Notes under the pieces: generated by a model
What the model was told of the DNA's origin: nothing
Database searches by the model: none
Seen by the model: only the letters and a program-made list of their open reading frames with translations
Program-made: the position numbers and the translations under genes
Shown: piece by piece, positions 1 to 8,270 of the stretch
How the letters are laid out: each line of letters starts with the position of its first letter
Position numbering within the stretch: the stretch's first letter is position 1
NCBI GenBank assembly: GCA_036495685.1
Contig: DASXMJ010000040.1
Location: 1 to 52,534, forward strand
DNA from: Candidatus Binataceae bacterium
GTDB lineage: Bacteria; Desulfobacterota; Binatia; Binatales; Binataceae
Reading direction: 5' to 3'
Length of the DNA: 52,534 nucleotides

Positions 1-165
1 CCGGAGCGCGTAGATGCCGCGGACGAGTAAAAAATCCGAGGGATTGAGTGATGCCGCTTCCATCGCAACCAGCACATCCTCGGGACCGAGGGTTGGTTCG
101 GGGAGAGTACTGAGTTGGATGACATCCGAGGGTTCGCCAAAGGCCATCAGTTGCAACTGCCGCAT
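1..165 (-). CDS. MDR-family (quinone/enoyl reductase-like) dehydrogenase, N-terminal part only
   Basis: Reading leftwards from an ATG at 165, 55 codons run to the window edge without a stop. The peptide begins MRQLQLMAFGEPSDVIQL and contains the stretch LNPSDFLLVRGIY. This pattern is typical of the N-terminal GroES-like domain of zinc-independent medium-chain reductases (quinone oxidoreductase or trans-2-enoyl-CoA reductase type). A Shine-Dalgarno AAGGGG lies at 173-178, seven bases before the ATG. It is the last gene of a VOC-MDR pair (361-780 upstream on the same strand), which mirrors the arrangement in the second module at 4.9-8.7 kb. The cofactor domain is outside the window, so substrate and cofactor cannot be judged. 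Confidence 0.75.
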   Translation of the reverse strand, partial: MRQLQLMAFGEPSDVIQLSTLPEPTLGPEDVLVAMEAASLNPSDFLLVRGIYALR

Positions 166-287
166 GAGAAAACCCCTTGAAGCTGAATTTCCGTTTTGTC
201 CTCAAATTTCATTTAGGCCTTCATGCCGGATTCTTTTTGGCCCTCCGGTAACGAGTCACCAGAGCAATCGGTCGGCCGTTCAGAAAC

Positions 288-344
288 CTTCGAATTCGCG
301 ATCGCGAGAGAATATTTTGCTCCCGGACTGCAGCAAATTCGAAG
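288..344. repeat. 9-bp inverted repeat between VOC and MDR genes
   Basis: CTTCGAATT at 288-296 and AATTCGAAG at 336-344 are exact reverse complements separated by 39 bases. A 12-bp perfect palindrome TCGCGATCGCGA (296-307) lies next to the left arm. The repeat sits in the 195-bp gap between the VOC gene and the MDR gene. It could be a regulatory or mRNA-structure element. No T-tract follows it, so it does not look like a classical terminator. Confidence 0.4.
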
Positions 345-360
345 CCACTCGCGATGACCA

Positions 361-780
361 TCAGGGCACATAAGCAAATTCGAACTTCAAACCATCGGGG
401 TCGGCAAAATAGACGGCGAAGTATCCTGGCGAGTACGGATATTCCGCAGGTGGATCGAGGATTTTCGCTCCGATCTTGTTTAAGAGCTGGTGCATCGCTT
501 CGATATCCGACCTGTCTTCAGCGTAAAACGCCATATGGTTGAATCCCGGAGCGTTGCGATCGTGCACCCGGTGCGCAAACTCACCTTTCGATGGCCGAAT
601 CGAAATCGAGTAGCCCGGGCCTACCCATGACTTAAGCTCCGTCATCATCGACTGCTGAGTCGTCTCAGGAACCTCAATGGGCATGTATCCCATGAATTTG
701 AAGATCCCGTCGTAAAACTCGAAGGAGCGAGGCAGATCACTGACAGTCAGCGCTATATGACTGATACTTGCACGGGTCAT
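361..780 (-). CDS. VOC family (glyoxalase/dioxygenase fold) protein, copy A
   Basis: A 139-residue single-module vicinal oxygen chelate protein. The metal-binding pattern of the fold is visible: His in ISHIALTVSDL near residue 8, His in FNHMAFYAED near residue 81, and Glu in KFEFAYVP at the C-terminus. The ATG at 780 is preceded by a strong AGGAGG at 788-793. Its closest relative in the window is the VOC gene at 6935-7366, with long shared stretches such as SIRPSKGEFAHR/NIRPSKGEFAHR and YSPGYFAVYF. The reaction is unknown, because the family includes glyoxalases, extradiol dioxygenases, epimerases and fosfomycin-resistance enzymes. It is followed by an MDR reductase and preceded by a STAS-like gene. 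Confidence 0.85.
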   Translation of the reverse strand: MTRASISHIALTVSDLPRSFEFYDGIFKFMGYMPIEVPETTQQSMMTELKSWVGPGYSISIRPSKGEFAHRVHDRNAPGFNHMAFYAEDRSDIEAMHQLLNKIGAKILDPPAEYPYSPGYFAVYFADPDGLKFEFAYVP

Positions 781-901
781 TCACAATACCTCCTGGGCTT
801 TTTTTGTATGCGTGCAATTCGAGGCGGACGTGATCGCGCACCAATTCTCCTTACGGTAGGCAAGATTCATTCACCTCTGCTTTCAGATGTCCTTCTTCGG
901 G

Positions 902-1186
902 TTACGCTTTTCTTCCGCGCTCGCGGGCAATCCACTGCCGTATATAGGATGGACAGTGGCGAAGCTCGATGCCCTGCGTCTCGCAGGCGCTAAGGAACCT
1001 GACCGCCTCCAGATCCACCAGCGTTACTTGGGCCATCTCCAATGCGACAGGGCGGCCGCTGCTCCCAATCTTGGCCCTGAGTTCGACGAGATATTCAGAG
1101 CGGAGCCACCCGATCAGCTTGATGCCGGTACCGTTCTTTTCCGGCACCGTCTCGATTTTGAATGTCACACTGCGCCTGATCAGCAA
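902..1186 (-). CDS. small STAS-like protein, copy A
   Basis: A protein of about 94 residues with the pattern of a STAS/anti-sigma antagonist-like fold: a beta strand (IKLIGWLRSEYL), then LEMAQVTLVDLEAVRFLSACETQGI. In a classical STAS protein a phosphorylatable Ser follows the Asp; here the segment reads LVDLEAVRFL, so regulation by Ser phosphorylation is unlikely. The longest frame opens with TTG at 1186. An in-frame GTG at 1168 lines up with a GTG in the paralogue at 8271-8660 (VTFKI versus VTLKI) and may be the true start, although neither has a clear Shine-Dalgarno. Function unknown. Both copies sit upstream of a VOC/SDR/MDR group. Confidence 0.65.
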   Translation of the reverse strand: MLIRRSVTFKIETVPEKNGTGIKLIGWLRSEYLVELRAKIGSSGRPVALEMAQVTLVDLEAVRFLSACETQGIELRHCPSYIRQWIARERGRKA

Positions 1187-1247
1187 CGAATGGGCCAGTA
1201 AAAAACCTTTGCGTGTATGCCGCTAGAGAGAAGGGGCCCGCCGTGTT

Positions 1248-1263
1248 TTCGGCATTTGCCGAA
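1248..1263. repeat. short perfect hairpin downstream of sigma-54 regulator
   Basis: TTCGGCA and TGCCGAA form a 7-bp perfect stem with a TT loop. It lies about 90 bp past the stop of the minus-strand regulator gene and before the STAS-like gene. No T-tract follows on either strand, so terminator function is only a guess. Confidence 0.3.
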
Positions 1264-1353
1264 CTATCGGCCAAAAAATGGCTAAGGAGCCAACTGCTCT
1301 GGGCGCTCCTTTCATCGTCGGCTGGGCCGAAGCGCCAGGAACGCTTCGAGGAG

Positions 1354-3711
1354 TCAGGCTGTCCTGACGCGATTCTTATCGATGCCTAGCGACGAAATTT
1401 TTGACTGCAATGTCTGTCGAGGGATTCCAAGCTTTGCGGCGGCTCCGGACTTACCCGAGACTCGACCCCCACTTTCTGTCAAGGCTGCCTCGATTAGTTC
1501 CCGTTCGCGATCCGCCAGCGACGCCGAAAGCGGAATTGCTGGGTTCGATTTGGACACGGAAGGCCGCTGAGCTTTCAGCCATGTCTCGTCAATCGCGAAG
1601 ATATCGCCATCGCAGAGAACTACCGCACGTTCAATGACATTTTGGAGCTCCCGAATGTTTCCGGGCCAGTCGTACGCCTGAAATAACTCGAGAGTGCTCT
1701 TGGCGATGCGTGTAAACTTTTTAGCCGCCTTCTTGCTGTAGCGATCGATCAGGTACTCAAGGAGCAAAGGAATGTCGCCTTCGCGTTCGCGGAGCGGAGG
1801 CACCAGGATCGGAAATACATTCAACCGATAGAAGAGGTCCTGCCGGAAGGTGCCCGCCTTCACGGCACGTTCCAGGTCCCGGTTGGTCGCAGCTATGACT
1901 CGCACGTCCGCCTTAACCGGCGCCGTACTCCCGATTCGTTCGAATTGCCGTTCCTGGAGAACCCGCAACAGGGCGATCTGTGTCTCCATCGGAAGCTCGC
2001 CGACCTCATCCAGGAAAATGGTCCCTCCGTCTGCTGCTTCAAAGCGACCCGCGCGTCGCTGCATCGCGCCCGTGAAAGCCCCCTTCTCATGGCCGAAGAG
2101 CTCCGAAGCGATTAGTGCCTGCGGAATTGCGGCGCAGTTGACGGGTATGAATGCCCTGGCGGCCCGATTGGAGCGTTTATGAATGGCGCGGGCGAACAGC
2201 TCCTTTCCTGTTCCCGTCTCGCCTGAAATGAGGATGGTGGAATCGGTCGGAGCGACCTTTGCTACCTGTGCCAGCACGCGGCATAGAGTATCCGATGATC
2301 CTACGATTTCCTCGGACATCGAGGAGCGAACGATTTCCTCTCGTAGTACGAGATTTTCTTTTCGCGCTCTCTCCTCGGCCTGCTTTCGATCCTCGATGTC
2401 CGTACCGGTCGCGTACCACCGAATGACCTCTCCCCGCGCATCTCGAAGAGGGTTGTATTGGAACAGGACCCAACGATACTGGCCGTCCTTGCGGCGCAAG
2501 CGCTGTTCATTTTGAAATGGGAAGCCACGGGTAAGCGCTTGCTGGCGTTCTTCGCGTAATCTCTCAACGTCCTCAGGATGAAAAACGCGTTGGCGAAAGT
2601 CATCCGCCATCACCTCTTCTCTGGTTAGACCCGTATATTCCATAACGGCCCGATTGGCGTAGAGGTTGCTCCCGTCGGGCGTAAGAACGCCGACGTGTTG
2701 AGGTATGGCGTCCAGGATCATCCGCAATTCAGCTTCAGACTTCTTAAGTTCCTCCGTGGCCTGTGCCAGCGCGGCACGTGCCCGTTCTCCCTCAATCGCA
2801 ATCACCGCGATATGGCCCGCTCCCGTAATCAACTGAAGATCGCTCTCACTAGGGGTGCGCGGTTCGCGGTAGTAAATCGCAAACGTACCGAGCACTTCAT
2901 GATCTTTTGAAAGCAGGGGCTCCGCCCAAGCCGCCCGCAAGCCATTGCTTAGGGCCCGTTCTCTATAGTCGATCCACAAAGGGTCAAGCGCAATGTCCGA
3001 AGTGATCACACGCTGGCGCCGAAATGCAGCCGTGCCGCACGCGCCGACGCATGGGCCGATAGGCGCCGGGGTGATGGCTGCAATCCAATCCTTGGTGAAG
3101 TTAGGACGGGCAAGTGGCCACAGGCGTTTTCCGTCCGGGTCCACTAACGTCACGGTCGACATGATACCCGGAGATTGGGCGTCGATAGTGTCGCATAGGG
3201 CGTTCAGAATCTCGATTGATGAAGCACCTCCGGCGATCATTTCCAGCGTCCGTTTCTCCGCACCCAGCAGCGACTCGGACCGCTTTCGGTCTTCGATATC
3301 TGTAAGCAGGACGTACCAGCGGATGATATCGCCGTGCGCATCTCGAAGAGGGAGGCCTGCCGTATGGAACCATCGATAAACGCCGTCGAAACGACGCAGA
3401 CGCTGGTCACAATCGTACGATCCGGTTTCGAGCGAGTGTTTCCAGGTTGCGACGGTGTGTTGCCGATCGTCGGGATGAATCGCATCCCCCTTGGCCCAAC
3501 GCTCCCGGAAAGAGGTCTGCCTCGTATTCTTCACGTCTTCGGGCGTGGTGCCGAAGTATTCCTCCACTCGTTTGTTGACGAACTCGACCTCACCGCGCGC
3601 GCTCATAATAGCTACCAGCGCCGGAATGCTATCCACGAGCTTCACAAGCACGTCTTGATCGGTTTCGCTTTCGATCCGCCTTGCTGCGCTTAATTCCTGT
3701 GCTTCTTGCAT
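1354..3711 (-). CDS. sigma-54-dependent regulator with PAS-GAF-PAS sensory region (FhlA-like)
   Basis: A 785-residue enhancer-binding protein. In order: a PAS domain with its PAC segment (about 20-145, ending RWYVLLTDIEDRK), a GAF domain (about 160-310), a second PAS/PAC (about 330-450, ending RWYATGTDIEDRK), an AAA+ domain with Walker A GETGTGKE (about 496-503), the sigma-54 contact loop GAFTGA (about 543-548) and Walker B GGTIFLDEVGEL. A Fis-type helix-turn-helix follows at about 745-775. The GAFTGA loop shows that it should activate sigma-54 RNA polymerase. The PAS and GAF domains probably sense a small ligand or redox state. No receiver domain is present, so it is not a response regulator. 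No -24/-12 promoter near it was identified with confidence, so its target genes are unknown. Confidence 0.93.
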   Translation of the reverse strand: MQEAQELSAARRIESETDQDVLVKLVDSIPALVAIMSARGEVEFVNKRVEEYFGTTPEDVKNTRQTSFRERWAKGDAIHPDDRQHTVATWKHSLETGSYDCDQRLRRFDGVYRWFHTAGLPLRDAHGDIIRWYVLLTDIEDRKRSESLLGAEKRTLEMIAGGASSIEILNALCDTIDAQSPGIMSTVTLVDPDGKRLWPLARPNFTKDWIAAITPAPIGPCVGACGTAAFRRQRVITSDIALDPLWIDYRERALSNGLRAAWAEPLLSKDHEVLGTFAIYYREPRTPSESDLQLITGAGHIAVIAIEGERARAALAQATEELKKSEAELRMILDAIPQHVGVLTPDGSNLYANRAVMEYTGLTREEVMADDFRQRVFHPEDVERLREERQQALTRGFPFQNEQRLRRKDGQYRWVLFQYNPLRDARGEVIRWYATGTDIEDRKQAEERARKENLVLREEIVRSSMSEEIVGSSDTLCRVLAQVAKVAPTDSTILISGETGTGKELFARAIHKRSNRAARAFIPVNCAAIPQALIASELFGHEKGAFTGAMQRRAGRFEAADGGTIFLDEVGELPMETQIALLRVLQERQFERIGSTAPVKADVRVIAATNRDLERAVKAGTFRQDLFYRLNVFPILVPPLREREGDIPLLLEYLIDRYSKKAAKKFTRIAKSTLELFQAYDWPGNIRELQNVIERAVVLCDGDIFAIDETWLKAQRPSVSKSNPAIPLSASLADRERELIEAALTESGGRVSGKSGAAAKLGIPRQTLQSKISSLGIDKNRVRTA

Positions 3712-3807
3712 TGCAATAACCGCAACTTTTGCTACTACGCCTAGAGCGCTCGTGAGTCATCCATTACCTTATCGCCACTCTTCCCAAGGCGAGCAGCGGC
3801 GATGTGC

Positions 3808-4389
3808 CTAACGCAGGACCGTCGAAAAGATCAAATGTTTGAACCGTTGCAGGGGGACCGCACTACGCTCCGTTTTCGATTGAAGTATCGCACCCTGTAG
3901 TGACGCAATCAGGAAGCCAGCAACATCTTCGCATTCCGTATTCCGCGGCACCTCGCCAATCTTCACCGCGGCTTTCAAGCAATACGCGACCGCGCGGCGC
4001 ATCTCCTCATATATCTCAACCAGCCGCTTCCTGATCACTTCGCTGTGCTCGCTCGCCTCGGCGCTGAAGTTGCCGATGAGACATCCGTTTCGCCAACCGA
4101 CCCGATTCAGATACTTGATCTGCGCATCAACGAAGCCGTGAAGGCGCTTGAACGGCGGAAGCGAGTCGTTGCGAAGCGTTCTCTGAATCATAGCGCGGAC
4201 GTCCTTGAAATACAGATCGAGTATTTCAAGGCAGAAGGTTTCTTTTGAGGCGAAGTGGTTGGTGAAGGATCCCTGCGGCACTCCCGCTGCCTCGATGATG
4301 TCGCGCACGCTCGCACCCGCAAACCCGCGCTCGTGCACGACGCGGAGACCTTCGGTCAGGATTTTTTCGCGGTGTGACGGCTTGGGCAT
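3808..4389 (-). CDS. TetR/AcrR family transcriptional regulator
   Basis: 193 residues. The N-terminal TetR helix-turn-helix spans about 10-55 (HREKILTEGLRVVHERGF, then VRDIIEAAGVPQGSFTNHF). The ligand domain has the segment GCLIGNFSAEASEHSEVIRK, typical of the NemR/AcuR-like branch that responds to electrophiles or acrylate-type compounds. It lies downstream of and co-directional with an MDR gene and a DUF385 gene. A 20-bp imperfect palindrome at 4396-4415, directly before its ATG, is nearly repeated at 8197-8216 before the SDR-VOC-SDR genes. This suggests that it represses itself and that group. The effector is not known. Confidence 0.92.
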   Translation of the reverse strand: MPKPSHREKILTEGLRVVHERGFAGASVRDIIEAAGVPQGSFTNHFASKETFCLEILDLYFKDVRAMIQRTLRNDSLPPFKRLHGFVDAQIKYLNRVGWRNGCLIGNFSAEASEHSEVIRKRLVEIYEEMRRAVAYCLKAAVKIGEVPRNTECEDVAGFLIASLQGAILQSKTERSAVPLQRFKHLIFSTVLR

Positions 4390-4395
4390 CTAAGC

Positions 4396-4415
4396 CAATA
4401 TGTACGCTCGTATTG
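4396..4415. promoter_or_regulatory. candidate TetR operator (site 1)
   Basis: CAATATGTACGCTCGTATTG is an imperfect palindrome centred between 4405 and 4406, starting seven bases upstream of the TetR ATG. It matches the site at 8197-8216 at 16 of 20 positions, with the mismatches at the four positions 8, 12, 13 and 20. The position is what is expected of an autoregulated TetR promoter. Confidence 0.6.
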
Positions 4416-4421
4416 AGAGCG

Positions 4422-4922
4422 TCAACGATCGAAGACTCCGGTCGATAGAACGGCCAGCCGCGAGCTGGTCCAAGCTCTAGAGAGGTTCCAGGACGAGCAC
4501 CAGGATCTCACGCCCGCACAAGCTCGGTAGGTAGGGAACATCGAATAGGCAGCGTCCGCCCGCTCCCACCATTCGTCCTTTTCTCTGCCGAAGACTTCGC
4601 GGGCCCTCATCTTTTGCTTGACCGCAGCATCCAGCAACTCGACCAGCGGATTGGCGACGAGGTTGCGGTACCAGAAGGGGTGGCGAGGAGCGCCGGCGTT
4701 GGATGCGACCACAGCGTAAGTACCGTTGTGCTCGATCCTCATCACAGGCATTTTACGAAGCTTGCCGGACTTCGCACCCTTGCAGGTCAGCGCAATGACC
4801 GGCTTGCCGTTCAGGGTGCCACCCTCTACGCCGTTGGTCGCTTCATACAGTTCGACTTGTTGTCGCACTGTGTATCGAGCTCGGCTCGTACTCGCCATTT
4901 GGAAGCATAGTGAATTTCCCAT
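4422..4922 (-). CDS. DUF385/Ddn-like (F420H2 or flavin) nitroreductase-family protein, 3' end frameshifted
   Basis: The open frame gives 166 residues. The N-terminal 120 match the deazaflavin-dependent nitroreductase/DUF385 split-barrel family: GKPVIALTCKGAKSGKLRKM, then APRHPFWYRNLVANP, then WWERADAAYSMFPTYR. The family normally ends soon after this with a VLVLEP-like strand. That ending (REILVLVLEPL, then stop at 4477-4479) is present in another frame, so about one base appears to be missing near 4515-4530. The annotated C-terminus after FPTYR is therefore probably spurious. An internal ATG at 4898 gives a more usual start (MASTSRARY). The frameshift may be real or an assembly indel. F420 dependence is inferred from the family only. 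Confidence 0.7.
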   Translation of the reverse strand: MGNSLCFQMASTSRARYTVRQQVELYEATNGVEGGTLNGKPVIALTCKGAKSGKLRKMPVMRIEHNGTYAVVASNAGAPRHPFWYRNLVANPLVELLDAAVKQKMRAREVFGREKDEWWERADAAYSMFPTYRACAGVRSWCSSWNLSRAWTSSRLAVLSTGVFDR

Positions 4923-4945
4923 CGACCATATCTACGTTCGCCAGA

Positions 4946-5935
4946 TCAAATCGTGACGACGATCTTTCCAAACTGCCCGCTCGCTTCGAGATAGCGGTGT
5001 GCCTCGACAATCTGGTCGAATGGAAACACTTTATCGATGACTGGTTTCAACGTGCCTTTTTCCAGACCAGCGAGTACAAAATCCACCGCCGCTTTCTGGC
5101 GTTGAGCATCACCGCTGGTGGTCCAGATGTTGTACCCTTTTATCGTCAAGATCTTTGCGATGAGGTCGAGCGGGGGCACAGTCGTGACTTGATCGCTGAG
5201 CGCCCCGTAAAGATAGAGCAGTCCTTGGAACGACATGGTTTTGATAAGCTTCGGCACCGTCGGTCCGCCGACCGGGTCGAAGACCACACGTGCCCCCTGT
5301 CCCCCGGTGATTTCGTCGATCGCTTTCACCAAATCCTCTTCCTCGGTCGCGATGACATACTTGGCCCCGGCATCGGTGAGATGCTTGCGCTTCGCACTGG
5401 TGCGGGTGAGCGCAATCGACTTCGCACCGACCGAATTGCTGATCTGAATTGCTGCAAGCCCTACGCTGCTCGATGCGCCCGGAATCACCACGGCGTCTTC
5501 TGAGGTGATCTTCGCATCCCCGATCAGTGCCCCATAAGCGGTAATAAACATCATCCAGATTGACGCGGCTTCGAGTGGTGACAAACCTTTCGGCTGCCTG
5601 ACTACCGCGTGAATGGGCGCGAGCACAACCTCGCCGTACATCCCGTATTGATTCATCGAGAACGACGGAATCACGTTGACCTCATCGCCAACGGCAATGG
5701 TAGTGATATCCCGACCGACCGAATCGACGTTGCCCACCGCTTCATAGCCAAGCCGAGCGGGGAATTTGACCGGCTCGATGTACTGATTGTGGCGCCACAT
5801 CGACTCGGCACGATTGAGTCCGATGGCTTTTACCCGAATACGCACTTGTCCGGGTCCCGCTTTGGGAACATCGACATTCTTAAACGTCAAAACCTCAGGC
5901 CCTCCGGCCTCTGCAAACTCTACGACGCGTGACAT
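4946..5935 (-). CDS. zinc-independent MDR alcohol dehydrogenase/quinone oxidoreductase
   Basis: A full-length 329-residue medium-chain reductase. The N-terminal GroES-like half begins MSRVVEFAEAGGPEVLTFKN and contains KAIGLNRAESMWR. The Rossmann half has IPGASSSVGLAAIQI near 155-170, an AxSxVG-like variant of the dinucleotide loop. The structural-zinc cysteines of classical alcohol dehydrogenases are absent, which points to a quinone-oxidoreductase or enoyl-reductase subtype using NADPH. It leads a short minus-strand run: MDR, then the DUF385 gene 23 bp later, then TetR. It corresponds by position to the partial MDR gene at 1-165 in the other module, although the two are not close copies. Confidence 0.9.
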   Translation of the reverse strand: MSRVVEFAEAGGPEVLTFKNVDVPKAGPGQVRIRVKAIGLNRAESMWRHNQYIEPVKFPARLGYEAVGNVDSVGRDITTIAVGDEVNVIPSFSMNQYGMYGEVVLAPIHAVVRQPKGLSPLEAASIWMMFITAYGALIGDAKITSEDAVVIPGASSSVGLAAIQISNSVGAKSIALTRTSAKRKHLTDAGAKYVIATEEEDLVKAIDEITGGQGARVVFDPVGGPTVPKLIKTMSFQGLLYLYGALSDQVTTVPPLDLIAKILTIKGYNIWTTSGDAQRQKAAVDFVLAGLEKGTLKPVIDKVFPFDQIVEAHRYLEASGQFGKIVVTI

Positions 5936-6168
5936 ATAAGACCTCGCTTACTGTTGATGACGATTTTCAGGCATTTCACATTCAGCCCCTGCACTGCCCA
6001 TGCTCCATCGAACAGGCGGCCCAATCTTCGAAGGCGCTATCGCGGCCGGGAAGCAGTTGCACCAGGAAGTGATCATAGCTCGCGCGCGCGATGTGCTGGT
6101 GTCTGAGGGGCCCTCCCGCGGGTCTGAAAGCGATCCTTGCAGGTGCTCGTTCGGGTTGCGCCAGACTC

Positions 6169-6918
6169 TTAGTCAGCGAGCATTCCTCCATCCACCGGGA
6201 TAGAAGCACCGGTCATGTATGAGGCGTCTGCGGAGGCTACAAAGACGATCACACGCGCGATCTCCTCTGGTGTTGCGAGACGTTTCACCGGCACGGTCGA
6301 GACGAGTGCCGCCTTATTTTTGTCGGTATCGGTAAAGCGCGTGAGCATACCGGTATCCGTGGTGCCCGGAGCCACCACGTTTACGCGAACACCACCGGTC
6401 TGCGCGACTTCGAGTGCGGCGGACTTGGTTATTCCTTCCACCGCGTGCTTGCTACCAACGTAGACGGATGCGCCCGGGGCGCCGACGCTTCCGTACGCAG
6501 ATGAAATATTGACTATGCTCCCGCTGCCTTGCGCCAGCATCACGCGCAATTCGTGCTTCATGCTCAACAACACGCCCAGCACATTGGTGTCGAACGTGGC
6601 CGCGTAGCTCTCAGCGGTCTGCTCGGTTACGAGACCGCGCAGCCCCTCTGTAGCGGCGTTGTTGACGGCAATGTCCAGGCGACCGAAGCGCACGACGGTC
6701 TTATCGACCAGGTCGCGCACATCCCCCTCATTCCTCGCGTCGGCGCGTCCATACTCCGCCTCGGCGCCAATCCCGCGAAGCTCGGCCACTAATCTCTGCC
6801 CGGCCTCGTCGCGCCGGCCGGAGACAACGATGCGCGCGCCTTCTTGCGCGAAGGCAATAGCGGTGGCTCGTCCGATACCGGTCAAGGCGCCAGTGATCAA
6901 AACAACGGGCGTGTTCAT
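6169..6918 (-). CDS. short-chain dehydrogenase/reductase, copy 1
   Basis: A 249-residue classical SDR. The start chosen is the ATG at 6918 with GAGGAG at 6924-6929; a longer open frame upstream overlaps the VOC gene and is not needed. The cofactor loop is TGALTGIGRA at about residue 9, NNAA follows at about 88, the catalytic Ser is in IVNISSAYG, YVGSK gives the Tyr-x-x-x-Lys pair, and GG in the C-terminal VDGG motif closes the family pattern. It oxidises or reduces an alcohol/ketone with NAD(P)H; the substrate is unknown. The VOC gene ends 16 bp upstream and a paralogous SDR lies beyond it. The three are probably co-transcribed under the operator at 8197-8216. Confidence 0.92.
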   Translation of the reverse strand: MNTPVVLITGALTGIGRATAIAFAQEGARIVVSGRRDEAGQRLVAELRGIGAEAEYGRADARNEGDVRDLVDKTVVRFGRLDIAVNNAATEGLRGLVTEQTAESYAATFDTNVLGVLLSMKHELRVMLAQGSGSIVNISSAYGSVGAPGASVYVGSKHAVEGITKSAALEVAQTGGVRVNVVAPGTTDTGMLTRFTDTDKNKAALVSTVPVKRLATPEEIARVIVFVASADASYMTGASIPVDGGMLAD

Positions 6919-6934
6919 GAGATGCTCCTCAGCT

Positions 6935-7366
6935 TTATCTGTTTGGTGGCGGCACGTATGCGAACTCAAACTTGAGCCCGTCAGGATCAGTGAAATAGAC
7001 CGCGAAGTACCCGGGCGAGTACGGATATTCCGCGGGCGCGTTGAGCACGGCCGCTCCCATTTCCTTGAGGAGCTCGTGCATCTTCTCAACGTCCGATCGG
7101 TTCTCTGCTGTAAAGGCAATATGGTTATGTCCCGGGGCGTTTCGATCGTGCGACCTGTGGGCAAACTCGCCCTTTGACGGACGGATGTTTATGGAATAAC
7201 CGGGTCCGACCCATGCCTTGAGTCGTGTCTTCATTGCCTGCTGGGTGGCTTCCGGAACTTCCACGCGTTTGAAGCCGATGAATTCAAAGACTTCGTTGTA
7301 GAAAGCTGCCGAGCGCTCCAGGTCGCTAACTGTCAGCGCAATATGACTGATACTCCCGCGAGCCAT
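6935..7366 (-). CDS. VOC family protein, copy B
   Basis: 143 residues from the ATG at 7366, with AGGAGG at 7373-7378. It is clearly paralogous to the VOC at 361-780: both have SHIALTVSDL, WVGPGYSI, RPSKGEFAHR, HDRNAPG and EYPYSPGYFAVYF. The His-His-Glu metal set of the fold is retained. It lies between two SDR genes, with 16 bp to the downstream SDR and 42 bp from the upstream one. Probably part of the same transcript and the same, unknown, substrate pathway. Confidence 0.88.
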   Translation of the reverse strand: MARGSISHIALTVSDLERSAAFYNEVFEFIGFKRVEVPEATQQAMKTRLKAWVGPGYSINIRPSKGEFAHRSHDRNAPGHNHIAFTAENRSDVEKMHELLKEMGAAVLNAPAEYPYSPGYFAVYFTDPDGLKFEFAYVPPPNR

Positions 7367-7408
7367 CACGTACCTCCTGCGTATTTCTTAAGCGAAGGCC
7401 GAACACCC

Positions 7409-8155
7409 CTATCGCGCCGTTTTGCCGCCATCAGCGGCGAAGGTCGCATCGGTGCTGAAGGATGCCTTGTCGGACGCGAGAAACACGATCATCTGGGCAA
7501 TCTCTTCGGGCCTGCCCATGCGTTGTAGCGGCACTCCCGCCACCAAGCCGGCTTTCCGTTCGGCAGTCCCGGTAAAGCGGGTCAGCATTGCGGTATCTAT
7601 GGGTCCAGGAGCAACGACATTGACGCGCACACCGAATTCCGCCGCCTCCAGAGCCGCCGACCGAGTAAGCCCTTCGACCGCGTGCTTACTGGCCGCATAG
7701 AGTGACGCTCCCGCGGCACCCAAGTGTCCGTAGGTGGACGAGACATTCACGATGCTGCCGTGACGTTGGGGCAGCATCACGCGCAATTCATGCTTCATAC
7801 TTAGGAGTGTCCCGAGAACGTTGGTATCGAAGGTCGTCGCATTGCTCTCGGCGGACTGTTCAATCACCGGCCCCGGCTTTCCCTCGGTGCCGGCGTTATT
7901 GACGGCCACATCGAGGCGACCGAAGCGCGCGACGGTCTTATCGACAAGGTCGCGGACATCGCCTTCGTGACGAACGTCGGCATGCCAAAACTCCGCCTCA
8001 ACTCCTGTCTCGCGCAGCTGAGCGGGTAATTTTTGGCCGGCTTCGTCGCGACGGCCGGAGAGGGCGATTCGCGTACCTTCTTTCGCGAAGGCCAGGGCCG
8101 TGGCTCGTCCAATACCCGTGACGGCGCCGGTAATCAAAACAACGGGGGTGCTCAT
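7409..8155 (-). CDS. short-chain dehydrogenase/reductase, copy 2
   Basis: 248 residues from the ATG at 8155, with AAGGAG at 8163-8168; an upstream in-frame start adds only seven poorly placed codons. Cofactor loop TGAVTGIGRA, NNAG, catalytic Ser in NVSSTYG, and YAASK for the Tyr/Lys pair. It is strongly similar to the SDR at 6169-6918, including MKHELRVMLPQ versus MKHELRVMLAQ, so the two arose by duplication. The C-terminus SFSTDATFAADGG departs from the usual SFMTGA-type pattern near the substrate pocket. It is the first gene of the SDR-VOC-SDR run and sits 41 bp downstream of the candidate TetR operator. Confidence 0.92.
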   Translation of the reverse strand: MSTPVVLITGAVTGIGRATALAFAKEGTRIALSGRRDEAGQKLPAQLRETGVEAEFWHADVRHEGDVRDLVDKTVARFGRLDVAVNNAGTEGKPGPVIEQSAESNATTFDTNVLGTLLSMKHELRVMLPQRHGSIVNVSSTYGHLGAAGASLYAASKHAVEGLTRSAALEAAEFGVRVNVVAPGPIDTAMLTRFTGTAERKAGLVAGVPLQRMGRPEEIAQMIVFLASDKASFSTDATFAADGGKTAR

Positions 8156-8196
8156 CGTGAACTCCTTGAAGGGCAACTCATAGGTCGGTCGAAGAT

Positions 8197-8216
8197 CAAT
8201 ATGGACGTCCGTATTA
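8197..8216. promoter_or_regulatory. candidate TetR operator (site 2)
   Basis: CAATATGGACGTCCGTATTA contains the perfect core GGACGTCC and extends to an 18-bp palindrome with a single mismatched pair. It lies upstream of the SDR-VOC-SDR run and matches the site in front of the TetR gene at 16 of 20 positions with the same axis. This suggests that the TetR protein at 3808-4389 controls these genes. Confidence 0.6.
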
Positions 8217-8270
8217 TTTCAGTCAAGCGATCTCAGAGCCCGCAAAACTGGCTCAACTCGGGTCGCTAAA

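Noticed and set aside
14..373. Plus-strand open frame of 119 codons at the left end
   Set aside because: It lies opposite the MDR start and the intergenic inverted repeat; composition is Ser/Arg-rich and no domain is seen.
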